From Clitopilus passeckerianus (taxonomy: Eukaryota; Basidiomycota; Agaricomycetes; Agaricales; Entolomataceae): DNA of 64,000 nucleotides. Position numbers and translations under genes: made by a program. The DNA is taken from assembly GCA_944990035.1 (NCBI GenBank), contig CALYLX010000005.1, forward strand, positions 47,666 through 111,665, read 5' to 3'. Positions within the stretch are counted from its first letter, which is position 1, and each line of letters opens with the position of its first letter. Under the pieces are notes generated by a model that saw only the letters and a list, made by a program, of their open reading frames with translations, searched no databases and was not told the DNA's origin. This document shows positions 1-10,186 of the stretch, piece by piece.

Positions 1-2062
1 GTCCACAAGTTCGGATCGTTCCATTCAAGTGCACGGTGCAACGTCTCGTCCCGGATAGACAGCTGTCGTCTAATCAGACATTTCGGGACCATCGTCGCAA
101 GCTCACGGGCCTCGGGCAGTTGGATTGTTGACACTGTCCTTCGTGAATCTCGAGGACCAATAACCCTCGGGTGCGTGTTTCAAGACACTGGCTTCCTCCT
201 CTTTTGTGACAATTAAGAGTGTAGCTCGACGATAATCTGTTCATGGTATAAGATTATAGCAAATACGAAACTGCGAAGGAAAGGAAACTCACAATACTTC
301 AGATACTAAATGCACGAGAAAAGCTCTCAGCACAAAAGCTGGAAGAAGACGCAAAGCACTCACCACGTCATCGTCAAACTCTTTATCATCAGGTTCGAGG
401 CCTCGGAATGGGCTGCGTGGAATGGACATACTCTTGGATAGATGAATGTCGACGCAAGGAAGAAGAGTTCCGTTCGATTCATAGGTGTTTTTGAAACGGA
501 TAGTTGTTTTCTCTATTTCTTCCATCCTTGCGGTGTCCAGGTTAGGTTCTTCCTCATTCTCGAAATCGCGGGCGTTGGGATCCCACAGACTATCTGAAGG
601 TCCCTCCTTGCAACGCTCAAGTAGTCCAGGAAAGACCACATAACCAGCCTGTTTTGCGGCACTGATCAAGTATTGTGGCGCCGTTTTGGGTCAGCCCTTC
701 GAATTGTTGGTAGACTTGGTACTGGTAGATTTCCTAGAGGACTTCTTAGGATGCTGGCTTTGCGTCTTAATGGGCTTTGTGCCATACACGTAGACAAATT
801 GTGCTGCATCTGTGGCGCCTCTTCGGTATAAGTTGTTCTTCCTCTGCTGAAGAATATGCTGAAGCGTCAGCTGGACAACTTTCTGGGCAGGCAGGGAAGG
901 TCGGAGAGAGGACGGTTGGTGCATTATGTCGTAGCAAAGTAATAACTGGTATCCGGAGGCAATTGGCCCTAAGGTCGCCTTGCTGTCAACGTAAAGGCCT
1001 AGAATCGAAGAGACTTTAGGATTGTCGGCGACGTTCAAGACATGGGTTTGGGAGTCTCGGTCGAAGCGACATTCTCCACCCGTGAATGTCGACGGTAGCT
1101 GAACAATGATTCTTGTAAATACCGCTTCTCTGTCATCCTGGTTACTGGAAGGCGACTCAACACCATGATTTGTTAGGAGGAAAATATGAACACGCACATG
1201 TGTTCCATGAGGTTGCTGTATACGAAACGTCTATGGTCAGCACAGTGCATTAGAAGTTCAAATTGTGGACTCACGTCGCACCCGCTTCAGTCACGATCAG
1301 CCTGGTTAACTGGCACCCTAGAGGACCATGATAGGGAAGAACACCTAAACCATTCCAGATAGTGGCCCCTATGGACTTCTTGATGAACGCAGACCAGAGA
1401 TTATTGGCGTTGTTCCCGAAAGTGATTTGCGAGCCATCTATCTCCCATATCTTCCTGTCTAAACCGTCACAGCTACGCTGAGGGAGAGTCGCGGCATGTT
1501 CAATCAAAGCTTTGGCTTCCCTTGAGCTAAGCGGAAGACCAATAGATCCGAAGCCTTCGATGGAGATATAGGGATTCGGGGCAGATGGTTCATGTTTGAA
1601 GTGGCAGTAATTTCCAGAAAAACCCAAGTCAGGGGCGGTTAACGTGCGCTGAAGGTCATCCTATGATTTATTAGATACAGAAAAACTCGGGTTAAGATAG
1701 AAAACGGTGCGAACCGCGAAGTCCCTTCCAAACGGCTGTTCTGTGTTGATGATGAAGGCATGGTCAGGCTTCAACGTCGCCTCTTCGCGGAAATTCCCAG
1801 GAAATGTCGCGTCGCGTGCGTCACAATCATCCATGTCGCTTGAAAGGTTCTCATCTTCACTATCGCTCGCTTCTGAATCAGTCTCCTGCACTGGCAAGTT
1901 AGTAGGTTTGAACCTGGCGGTCAAATCAAAGCTACTCGCCCGCAGTTCCCCATCGCTGGAATCTTCGTCGTGTTCAGAATTCTCTGTAACACTCAAGTTG
2001 TCGATCGACATTCTTGACTGGAGATCCAATGATGAATGTCGCGTCCTAAGCTCGGTTTCCAT
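1..2062 (-). CDS. 2OG-Fe(II) oxygenase-like protein of basidiomycete type, 3' part cut by window edge
   Basis: The ATG is at 2062 and the gene runs off the left edge, so the C-terminus is missing. Exon 1 (2062-1715) codes an acidic Ser/Asp/Glu-rich leader. After a 54-nt intron (1661-1714), exon 2 begins at 1660 and reads a segment with APNP, EGFG, IGLPLS and a WEIDGSQITF motif, typical of basidiomycete proteins related to prolyl-4-hydroxylase-like 2OG oxygenases. The part near 1197-800 holds the double-stranded beta-helix-like core (IIVQLPSTFTGGE, then a late SGYQLLLCYD). Coding continues through 669-300, with a conserved IPRSPFRGLEPDDKEF segment, and into about 240-1. Junctions near 1200-1275 and 680-790 could not be joined cleanly in phase, so either splice sites are unusual or the gene is damaged. 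The usual HxD iron ligands are not obvious, so catalytic activity is doubtful. No function is assigned. Confidence 0.6.
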
Positions 2063-3485
2063 GCTCTATGAGTGTATTATGGTGGATGAATAGCTAGTTG
2101 TGGTATAGAATGTGGGGGCTTCACGATGGTAAGGTTGGTAAATTAAGAATCCGCTCTTTTATGTTCAAGTTCGTTTCAAACTAACCCAGCCGAGTCAGGA
2201 TCCACCGCAGCTTCCCAGATTCTATTGACCCTGAGCTTTTGTAATAAATATGACTCTCATCATGAGCCAAATTTAGTAGTTTGCAATCTCTCATATCAAG
2301 TCCCAATATCCACTTCAGGAAATCATCGACAAGTTATGCTTCGCGAAACACACGTTTCTACGGGTTTCTCGAACGTACCACCGCCATCGCTTAATGTCTA
2401 CTTCTGCGCTGGTTGCCGCTACGAAGAGCTTACTGACTTCGTAAAAGACTGAATTGTCCGCTACCCGCCAGTACACTAAATTCATCGCAATTGTTTTAAG
2501 CGCTTGTTGAGCGCTTGTGGATTCCCTCCCCTTTGTCATTGACGTCATGCCTCCTGCTGTGGCGTATCTCTCCCTTCCTCAACACCATCCACTGCTAGCT
2601 AAAAGGTATCCTTACGCATGCACTACTCACCCGCCTCGTCAATCGATAGTGATGCTTCGCCACCTAGAAGGAAGTGGTCATTGTTCGAATGGCAAGTCGA
2701 TTGGAGGCGTTCTGGGCCTGATAATGTTTCTGATGACCTGAGGGGTAGCGGAGTCGCGGAAAGATGCTTGATGGCCGCTCAAGGACCTGTGGATGCCGCC
2801 CAAAAGGATCGTTGTTAACGAGGGGAACTTCGAACGTGTTCAATAGCCAATCGTCAACTCGTGTGGATGGTGTGGCCAGTACTAATAGGTTTTGCGGGCC
2901 TACATCAACAGTATATCGTATCAGGGAGCCTTTGGTTAGGGAAGACTAGTAATCTATTGTGTGCATCTGACTTGGACCCATGATCAAGCTCAAGGTCCAT
3001 CCAGGATGGCAGGATGCAGGATATGTCAAACGTCAAACCTGCAGTTCGGTGAGCAGAATGATTCTCGGAGTTTGCCGAACGGCGAACTTGAACTGCTCTC
3101 CCACTCCCACTCCAGAATTTGGACAGACAGCTTGAATGCACTCAGGCGAATTTCCCATTTCGGCACCTTCTTGTGAATCACTCAATGGCTACCGTGAATG
3201 ACAAGAAGCCTGACTTCATAATACGGCAGCTTGGCGCTATGGAACTCCATTCTGGTCACAGGCACCGTCGAAAACACTCGAGGCACTGTCCCTCTCCTGC
3301 TCTCGGACTGCCGAAAGTACCGTTATAATCAACGCCCCACGACCAACTCATAAGTCGACAGGTCTTCCATTCAGGAACGGGAGATAATACGGCGTAGAGA
3401 ACGGATGGGCTGAACATCTGGGCTACTTAAAGAGCCTTGAATCGCCCCTTCATTCCCTCCAACGAGCATCGATCAATACCGCAAT
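2063..3485. other. Intergenic, no gene recognised
   Basis: About 1.4 kb between two divergently oriented genes. The short open frames here have no family resemblance, no matching splice sites and no repeat structure. It presumably holds the promoters of both flanking genes; no confident TATA box was picked out. Confidence 0.5.
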
Positions 3486-5083
3486 ATGGCACAAAAATAC
3501 GATGTAGTAGTCGTTGGTGGTGGCCCCATAGGGTCAGTTTAAGTTTCTCTCCTTCTTGGACTTGTTCCTCACTCTGCGTCCACGACAGATTGTCCACAGC
3601 GTACGAATGCGCCAAGGCGGGGAAGAAAGTCCTAGTACTTGAGAAATCCGTATTCTTCAATCAGTCAGGAAGCTCAGGAGTGAGTACTGCACAACAAAGT
3701 ATCAATCATCGCTGTTTAACGCTTTCATGAAGGACATAGTCAGAATGTTCCGTACCGCATACACCGAAGCGTTTATGGCCAAGCTCGCCTTTCAGTCCAT
3801 GCCGCTATGGAACACTCTCGAAGCTGAAGCCGGTACTAAACTTCGCGAGATGACAGGACTTCTTAACTTTGGAGATCCTCACTACGGCGAAGGTGGCCCA
3901 GAAGGCACACTTCTAGGTCCGATTCCAAACTTGAAGAAATATAGACTCAAATATACGGAGCTTACGCGCGAGGAGATCATGGCCAATCATCCATTCAGAG
4001 ATCTTCCAGAATCTTGGATCGGTATTTCAATGGTGAGGATCTCAGTAATATTCATGCCGACCTTTCGTAGCTGATATTGGACGACAGGAAGACAACGGGG
4101 TCATTAATGTACCTCTTTTGACTCGATCCCTCTTCAGACTGTGCCAGGATCTCGGAGTTGAATTGGTTCAGTATGCGGACGTCAAGCAGATCACCCCCGA
4201 TCCTGATGTTCCTAATGGATGGAATGTGTCTGGGCTCCTTGGGACTCAGAAGGGCAACAGCATCGCGCCTAAACAGTTCAAATTCGACGCGACCAAGATC
4301 GCGATAACCGCCGGTGCCTTTGTCAATCACATTCTGTACCCATCCTTCAACTTTAGCTTCAATCTGGACATCTGGGAAATGGCGAGTCCTTCTGGCACAT
4401 CCCTACATCTCATGGCTCATTTGTTTTTTTCTCAGGTTTCCGCTTATTATGCCATCGACCCTAAAGTCACCTTCCCTCAGATGTGGTTCCAATTTGCAGA
4501 GGATTCACCAGTCCCTCACCCAGCCTCGTCCCCAGGCACCGGCATCTCCAACCTCTTCTATGGCTTCCCCTCCGTTCCTTGGGGCCCACCAAACGTCGCT
4601 CGCATTGCCGTTGACACCGCAACCCAAGTGGTTAAGGATCCATCCTTCCGCACTCCAACCTCAATCGATCCTAACGACCTCGAAAACACCCTCCAGTTCG
4701 TTTCCCGACACGTTGACGGCACAGGTCCAAACCCGGTCCCAGTATTCGCGGGCCAGTGTCTCCAGACGAACGTATACGACAACATGTTCGTCTTGGACTA
4801 TATTCCCGACCATCTTATGCCCAACGCTGGACCGGAGCGCTCGAAGAGTATCGCGGTTTTCACTGCTGGGTGGGCGATGAAGTTCGTGCCGCTTGTTGGG
4901 ACTGTGTTGAAGGAGATGCTGGTGGATGGCGGGACGAAGGAGTATGATATCTCGCATTTCAAGATGGAGCGCAAGGGAACTGGGGCTGGGCAGTATATCG
5001 TGCAGAAGTGTGAACCGAAGCCTGACAATGTTGAAGAAGCTCGTGTCGCTCGGTCGGCGCCAGCGTCGTCATACCATATTTGA
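3486..5083 (+). CDS. FAD-dependent amine oxidoreductase (sarcosine/L-pipecolate oxidase type)
   Basis: Exons 3486-3532, 3589-3679, 3733-4032, 4088-4381 and 4436-5083 join in phase to 459 residues. The N-terminus carries the FAD-binding Rossmann motif VVVGGGPIG (GGGPIG at residues 11-16), followed by STAYECAKAGKKVLVLEK and a QSGSSGD segment. This layout is characteristic of the DAO superfamily enzymes that oxidise secondary amines (sarcosine, N-methyl amino acids, pipecolate) to imines with release of hydrogen peroxide. The middle has the conserved GLLNFGDP and GVINVPLLTRSL blocks, and a KIAITAGAFVN segment lies before the second half of the FAD domain. No peroxisomal SKL-like tail is present (it ends SSYHI). 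Intron 4 (4382-4435) begins GCGAGT rather than GT; removing it restores the family sequence DIWEM-VSAYYAI. The exact substrate cannot be read from sequence. Confidence 0.85.
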
Positions 5084-5783
5084 ATAATCGAAACTGTTGT
5101 TCAGTATACTCCAATGTATTTGTATCTGCTAGTATATTGGATAAATGTCTAGCGCTCTTTATATTCAAGCTCTTTCCAAGCCGTTCTATTCTTATGGTTC
5201 GAGTGCTCGTTCTTGCGCGCTCTGGCCCGCTTCGCTTGCCAGTGCTTTTTCGCTGAATCGCAGCTTCTCGGGGCTCAATCTCCTACGCTGAGAGTCTGAG
5301 ACTGTCACTGCCAACCCCTATGTATGTTATTGCACAATTCAGAGAGAACTTTGGATTTGATCAAACAATTAATACACTGCTCCACACTTTACATCTCCAG
5401 CGCTGAATCGTGTGTCCTGGTATTAGACGCCGAGAGTGTGGCTAAGCGCTTGCTGGCCTTTTCAACTTTGACAAGCCATCTCGTCATCATCATTATCATC
5501 AAGAGCCACTATGGTCCCTTCCAGGAACTGCGCGGGGGTCCGTACTACACGCAAAGGTACGCCTACCTACTACATGCCTGCGTGCAAATTGCCAGGCACA
5601 GGAGCACACGTTTGCGACCACAACAGGCGCCTTCAGCACATCTGCCAGCCTGAACGGTCTGGTGACTGATTCTGGTAACGACCTTCAAGCTTGATGTCAC
5701 AACACTTTCTCCTTGACGCTTTACTACCAGCTCTGTGCTGCTGGGCTTCAAGCCCAGCACATTCGTGATCGAGTTACCACCTC
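5084..5783. other. Intergenic, no gene; contains one copy of a short dispersed repeat
   Basis: About 700 bp between two genes on the same strand. It holds the 3' region of the amine oxidase, the upstream region of the next gene, and a short segment (about 5128-5175) similar to one at about 7856-7908. No coding sequence recognised. Confidence 0.5.
5128..5175 (+). repeat. Short dispersed repeat, copy 1
   Basis: The block from ATATTGGATAAATGTCTAGC through GCTCTTTATATTCAAGCTC resembles the block at about 7856-7908 with only a few substitutions and a one-base gap. Both lie just downstream of genes in the same orientation. No terminal inverted repeats or coding capacity are seen, so this may be a remnant of a small non-autonomous element or a duplicated 3' region. 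Confidence 0.4.
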
Positions 5784-7442
5784 ATGGGCATCCGCAACCT
5801 CTTCTCTCTATCCAGAGAGAATGTTTCTGTTATTCCAGAAGAGGCAAAAGCTCCTTCGTCCGGGGAAGTCATTGAGGAGAAAGCTTTGGACAGCACCACA
5901 CCTCCAACTGTCACCACCGAAGTGACAGTCCCTGAAGCGGATCTTGCATCTACCTCCCCAGCTACGACCTCTCAGTCGGAGGATCCGGCCACAAAGTCTC
6001 CAAAACTATCACGCTTTGGTCCACTTCGCCAAAAGAAAGATCTCAAGCCCAATTCTCTACCTTCTCCAGCTCTCTCTTCTTCACAGCAGCCCACGAAGAA
6101 ATTGAAAGCCTTTTTCTCCAAAGGTCTCTTGAATACAGGAAATGCTGATAAACAAGCCAAGCAGCACGCTCTCTTCCTTCGTACACTCATCATCGGTCCT
6201 TCCACTTTCAACCCCAACGACACGCCAGCATACCCAAAGTCTCTACTCGAAAAAGTCAAGTCTGAACTTAGCAAACCCGATTCAGCCAACAAGATCATCG
6301 CTCAACTACGTGTTCTGCCTCTCGTAGACGCCAATGTCGAGTCCGGGGATGCGAATACGGCATCAGTCCCATCGCAGTACACCAAACCGCAAGGTCCCAT
6401 CCATGCTATTTGCCTTCGTCATAACGAACCACAGGCTCAACGACTTCACTTCTCTGCCCTGACCGAGGAGCCTTCGAATTCCACCGACTCGGATGCTCCC
6501 GTTGAGCCTCCACCACCTACCAAGTTGCCTTGGTTCACGATTGCTGACGCACCAGATTTTGACTTCACTCGGCCAAAGCTCATCGAGGTCTTCAATAGCA
6601 TGGATTTCATTGACTTGTTGGCCCCACCTGATCCGGATAGCGATGGAGTTGACTTGGTGACTGTACAGGGCGCGCTTCCCGATCACTCGAAGATTTATCC
6701 ACCAACAGATCGAATTTCTGCATTAACTTGCGAGTAGCCTAACGTCTATCCAGGAACTTGACGCTGATTAATGCGAACCATAGACTGGTGGGGCTACGAA
6801 GTGGTTCTTCCGCCTCCGACGCTCAAGTTTCTCTCAGTGAGTTTGGCTTTCCTCGCATCGTACTCATTTACCCACCGTGCTGTCTAGAAAGTCGCCTCCA
6901 TATGCGGAACCGTGATGAAATTCCTTACAGCTCTCGCTCTAGTCAGTGGCGCAATTGGAGAAATCCTACCCTTTGTCCGATACATCGCACAATTCATCGA
7001 CTGGCAGTTCACAGAGATCCAAGCGCAGGATCAAGGCAAAGGCGTCGTTTGCTCAGCGACATGGTATGTCAAATCTTCCTCGCGATCTGAAGAATAATCA
7101 GGGACTGACTCAACGATGACGAGAAGGATCTTACCAGTCTCGTTGGCGCCCCGACCTTGGGACTTCCCCGATCCACCTTCACCTGCGCCCACGCAGCCTA
7201 CTCCTGGTAAGGATGACTCTGGCACTGGCACTCCGCCAACGACGACGAACCCAGGAGAACCGACGACGCCTGGAACCCCTACCTTGCCGACGCCTACAGA
7301 TCCAACTGAACCTGGCCAACCTGGAAATCCCTCTTCACCAACGCCAGTACCTGCAGACCCAGCCGACCCAGAACCTAGTCACCCTGGACATCATGATCAT
7401 GGGCCTATTCCCATACCGAATACACCAGTGACAAGTGGATGA
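5784..7442 (+). CDS. Conserved basidiomycete protein of unknown function
   Basis: Exons 5784-6729, 6784-6836, 6888-7063 and 7127-7442 join to 496 residues. The N-terminal third is Ser/Thr/Pro-rich and probably disordered. It is followed by a more ordered region with LFLRTLIIGPSTFNP, RVLPLVDAN and the segment DHSKIYPPTDRISALT-YWWGYEVVLPPPTLKFLS that spans the first intron. A hydrophobic stretch (about MKFLTALALVSGAIGEILPF) follows. The C-terminus, after PRPWDFPDPPSP, is a long Pro/Thr/Gly-rich tail. I recall this general arrangement from basidiomycete hypothetical proteins, but no enzyme or binding domain is recognised. The first intron (6730-6783) starts GCGAGT; no GT donor keeps the frame, and using GC gives SALTYWWG. 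Function unknown. Confidence 0.75.
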
Positions 7443-7855
7443 ACGGCTTGGTATCCACGCTCTTCCCAAAAGACTCTGCATCCTGTTACGAATTTTTACG
7501 ATATTTGATGCTATCTTTCATGACGACGTTTCTTGATTCTTCATCTATCAGCTTTTTTTGTTATTGGGTTTCAATGGATGGCATAACTTATTGGTGTCCC
7601 TTATTTCGCTTCATAGCTGATTATTGGTTGCTCCTTCATAGGTGATCTTGAGATAATTGGTTATGGCTATGGTGAACATTCATACTGTGCCTGTATATGG
7701 CAGTACGTATATGATGGTCATTCGTCCTTTTAATCCCACGTAGCCATCCTCGACGCGGAATAACGTTTGTATCGATGGATCAAAGCGATCTGGGAATTTA
7801 AATAGACGGTGGAAACAAAGAGCAGGTTGTCAGCTATGCCATAGCCAGCGTCTGC

Positions 7856-7908
7856 CCACATATTGGACGAATCTCTAGCGCTCTTCATATTCAGCTCTTT
7901 CTGAGTCT
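7856..7908 (+). repeat. Short dispersed repeat, copy 2
   Basis: Matches the segment at 5128-5175 (ATATTGGACGAATCTCTAGC and GCTCTTCATATTCAGCTC) with a few substitutions and a one-base gap. Lies downstream of the 5784-7442 gene, as copy 1 lies downstream of the amine oxidase gene. Confidence 0.4.
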
Positions 7909-8061
7909 TTCCTCCTTGTCGTGCAGCCAGTTCAATTGGTGTGACCATGGCCTCTGACCGAGATGATGACTAGTTATGTGCCAGTGTTCGCGATCTCAGG
8001 CTGCTTACTGACTCAGACTGCTAGCCTTTGAGCCGAATCAGAGTTAGCCACGGGTCGCCAA

Positions 8062-8114
8062 TGGACATCCACGTCCGGCTAGCATGATCGTCACGGCCAC
8101 CACGTGGATGTCCA
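8062..8114. repeat. Perfect 13-bp inverted repeat with 27-nt spacer
   Basis: TGGACATCCACGT (8062-8074) is exactly reverse-complementary to ACGTGGATGTCCA (8102-8114). It could form a cruciform or hairpin. It lies near the outer end of the inverted duplication. No function is known and no similar pair was noticed at the partner arm. Confidence 0.6.
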
Positions 8115-8228
8115 CTGGATATCCACTGACGGGTCACTATGACTAGCAGGAATCTGCATTGCCTGACGCGTAGCTGCATTTCCCAGGCACACAGCCTTCT
8201 AGACCGTCCTCCCGTTCACGGTCAAACT

Positions 8229-8492
8229 TCAATATTCAATGGCGACATCCATCTCAATACACATTGCCTTCAACGCCTCCAGTTCCGAGACTGTATGATA
8301 TATCACCCCCACTGCAACATCAGGCTCTTTCAAAACCTTCATTTTCTCCACAAATTCTAGGACAACCGTCTCCTCCGTCTTCACCCACTTCTTTGGCGTC
8401 TTTTTGTGCGTCTGCCTGGGCAAAGTTTTCCTCGGTCTCAAACAAAAGGAGCAATGTTTTTGCTTCCAGGTTTGCTTCCGCGATGACATCAC
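8229..8492 (-). other. Possible small divergent reading frame, paired with 17496-17741
   Basis: An 87-codon frame reads away from the repeat-protein gene and starts at the CRE-like site. Its partner in the other arm of the inverted duplication is open over 81 codons and similar in protein (KQK-CSFC, TPKK, KTE-VV, EPDVA, HTV-EL). Indels between the two sum to a multiple of three. This could be a real small gene or simply recently duplicated non-coding DNA. There is no family resemblance. Confidence 0.25.
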
Positions 8493-8711
8493 TCGTTCTT
8501 ACCGGTGTGGCGTATTCTCTCCCTTCACCTTGCCTCCTCCTTTCTACCCTTCCACCCCTCTTCTCCTTGTACTCCTCCTCCCTGTCACAGCCTTCTTACA
8601 TCCTTGAGTCAGAGATGGCCTGCTGAAGAGGAGGAATGACGACGATGACCGAATTTCTCCTCTACTGTGCATCAGCCGGCATGCCCCTAATTCGAGGGAA
8701 AAGTATAAAAA
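8484..8711 (+). promoter_or_regulatory. Promoter of repeat-protein copy 1: CRE-like site, GA-box, TATA box
   Basis: A degenerate CRE site TGACATCA (8484-8491), the box AAGAGGAGGAATGACG (8626-8641) and TATAAAAA (8704-8711) are arranged as in the three other family members. The TATA box is about 107 bp before the ATG. The partner copy has a perfect TGACGTCA at the corresponding site. Confidence 0.65.
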
Positions 8712-8817
8712 GGGTATCAATCTGGGCAGATTTAGGCATCACCCATTCAACGCATTACTCCTCTACCAGCTCAACTACTTATCAGCTATTTAAATTATTT
8801 CGCAAACACAATCGAAC

Positions 8818-9561
8818 ATGTTCGCCAAGTCCACCGCGTTCACTCTTGCTCTCGCAACCTTTGCAGCAGCAAGTCCCGTTTCTGGCGTTAACAGCCTCGA
8901 AGTAAGCTACCGTATCTCTCATCTGGTGCGCAGCGGCCAATTCACTCATAACCAGGCTCGAGACTACGGCCACGATGGCGGCCACCGAGGATACAACCAT
9001 TACCGTCCAAGCCATCGATATGGAGGTTATCATGGCGGCTATGATCGACATGGCTATGGAGGTGGTTATGGTCCTTGATATAGCGGTTATAATGATCGCC
9101 ACCACTACAAGCGAGACGACAATTCATCCAAAGATGATGATCACAAGGATGATGATAATAAGTGGGCCGACCAAGGGAAGGATGGGTACAATAAAGACAG
9201 TTATGGAAAAGACGGTTATTCCGACTCCTGGCCCTTCGACTCGTCCAACCACGACCATAATCAGTTCGGAAAAGGCTACGACGGCAAGGATGCTCACGGT
9301 TACGATGACGGCCAGTACCACCCCGACCCCAAGTACGACGATGGGATGTATCATGCTTGGTACGACAATAAAGGATATGACAACAAGGGATATGATGACA
9401 ATGGGTATGATAACAAGTAGTACGAGGAGAAAGGGTACGACAACAAGGGATATGAGCAGAAGGGATACGATGATAAGGGGCATGAGGAAAAAGGCTATGA
9501 GAATAAAAGCTATGACGATAAGGGGAAGGATGATTCTCACAAAGACGATGGGAAGAACTAG
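8818..9561 (+). pseudogene. Secreted Tyr/Gly/Asp-rich repeat protein, copy 1, with two in-frame stops
   Basis: Exon 1 (8818-8901) codes a 28-residue signal-peptide region (MFAKSTAFTLALATF...). The 54-nt intron is 8902-8955, and exon 2 (8956-9561) would give 229 residues in all. The frame is interrupted by TGA at 9076-9078 and TAG at 9418-9420. Past each stop the same frame continues with clear family sequence: HHYKRDD, DDGQYHPDPKYDDG, then GYDNK repeats, ending DDSHKDDGKN. Copy 2 has CAG where this copy has TAG, and probably CGA where this copy has TGA, so both changes look like C-to-T transitions. The promoter is well preserved. It is probably a recent pseudogene; read-through, RNA editing or assembly error are alternatives. 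The truncated product would be a short Gly/Tyr/His-rich peptide. Confidence 0.75.
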
Positions 9562-10186
9562 CTTGTAGTCCAGGGCCTCGTGTAATTCTACCATATCTTA
9601 ATGCATTTATTTATTCTTTGTTCACAACTTCTTCCTTAACAGTGTAAACCTGTGCCCGTTATATTACGTACAATAATTTTTTATGCACTAAGGTTTGATA
9701 CATACACGATCAATACTTTCACTTAGGCGAATCGTTAAGTCTCCTGAATCAGTTCTAGTCGATCATTCGAGATGTCTTTTCTCCAAAATAATATCTATCT
9801 CGCTTCGAACACCTTCCTTTGAAATTGGAGTCGATTAAGTTGCAGAGGACTTGGCAAGCCACTGCAGTCAGACAGTGAACGCAAACGTTCTTCGGCAGTC
9901 CGTTGGAGGAGTTCCGAAGAGATTGAAGGGGTCAGAGCTACTTAGCCTGACGGGTAAAGACGATTAGTCGCGATCAAAGTTGAGGACCTGGTACCCAGAT
10001 ACTTTACACATTTCACAACTAGTATCTAAAACTTCGGAAATACATGACTAGAATACACACAACAACTAATATACCAGACAGATAGATCGACACCAAAGAT
10101 AACCAAAAAAATGAACTCGGCCCGTAGATGGCGCCACCTCAAAAATCCCACATAGATGCCGTTTCAAACACCCTCTTCACTGGCTA
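9562..10186. other. Intergenic, convergent 3' regions
   Basis: About 625 bp between the stops of two convergent genes. The 10128-10186 part is AT-rich to low-complexity. No gene recognised. Confidence 0.5.

Larger units (their letters stand above)
7443..8817. other. Intergenic region: 3' region, dispersed repeat, hairpin and promoter of the first repeat-protein gene
   Basis: About 1.4 kb without a confident gene. It contains the second copy of a short dispersed repeat (about 7856-7908), a 13-bp perfect inverted repeat (8062-8114), the outer end of a large inverted duplication (from about 8016), a possible small reverse-strand reading frame (8229-8492), and the promoter elements of the following gene. 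Confidence 0.6.
8016..9561 (+). repeat. Inverted duplication, left arm
   Basis: This arm matches, in reverse complement, the segment 16295-17920. Matching runs from the outer end (a segment around CTCTGATTCGGCTCAAA on the opposite strand), through a distal region with a small reading frame, the CRE-like site, the TATA box and the whole repeat-protein gene. The promoter part (about 8480-8720) is nearly identical to its partner over long stretches, while the outer part has more substitutions and indels. The spacer of about 6.7 kb holds two unrelated intact genes. A duplication with inversion is inferred; the direction cannot be told. Confidence 0.75.

Noticed and set aside
8956..9561. Rescue of copy 1 by introns covering the two stop codons
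   Set aside because: No GT-AG or GC-AG pair around 9076 or 9418 removes the stops while preserving the conserved family sequence on both sides.
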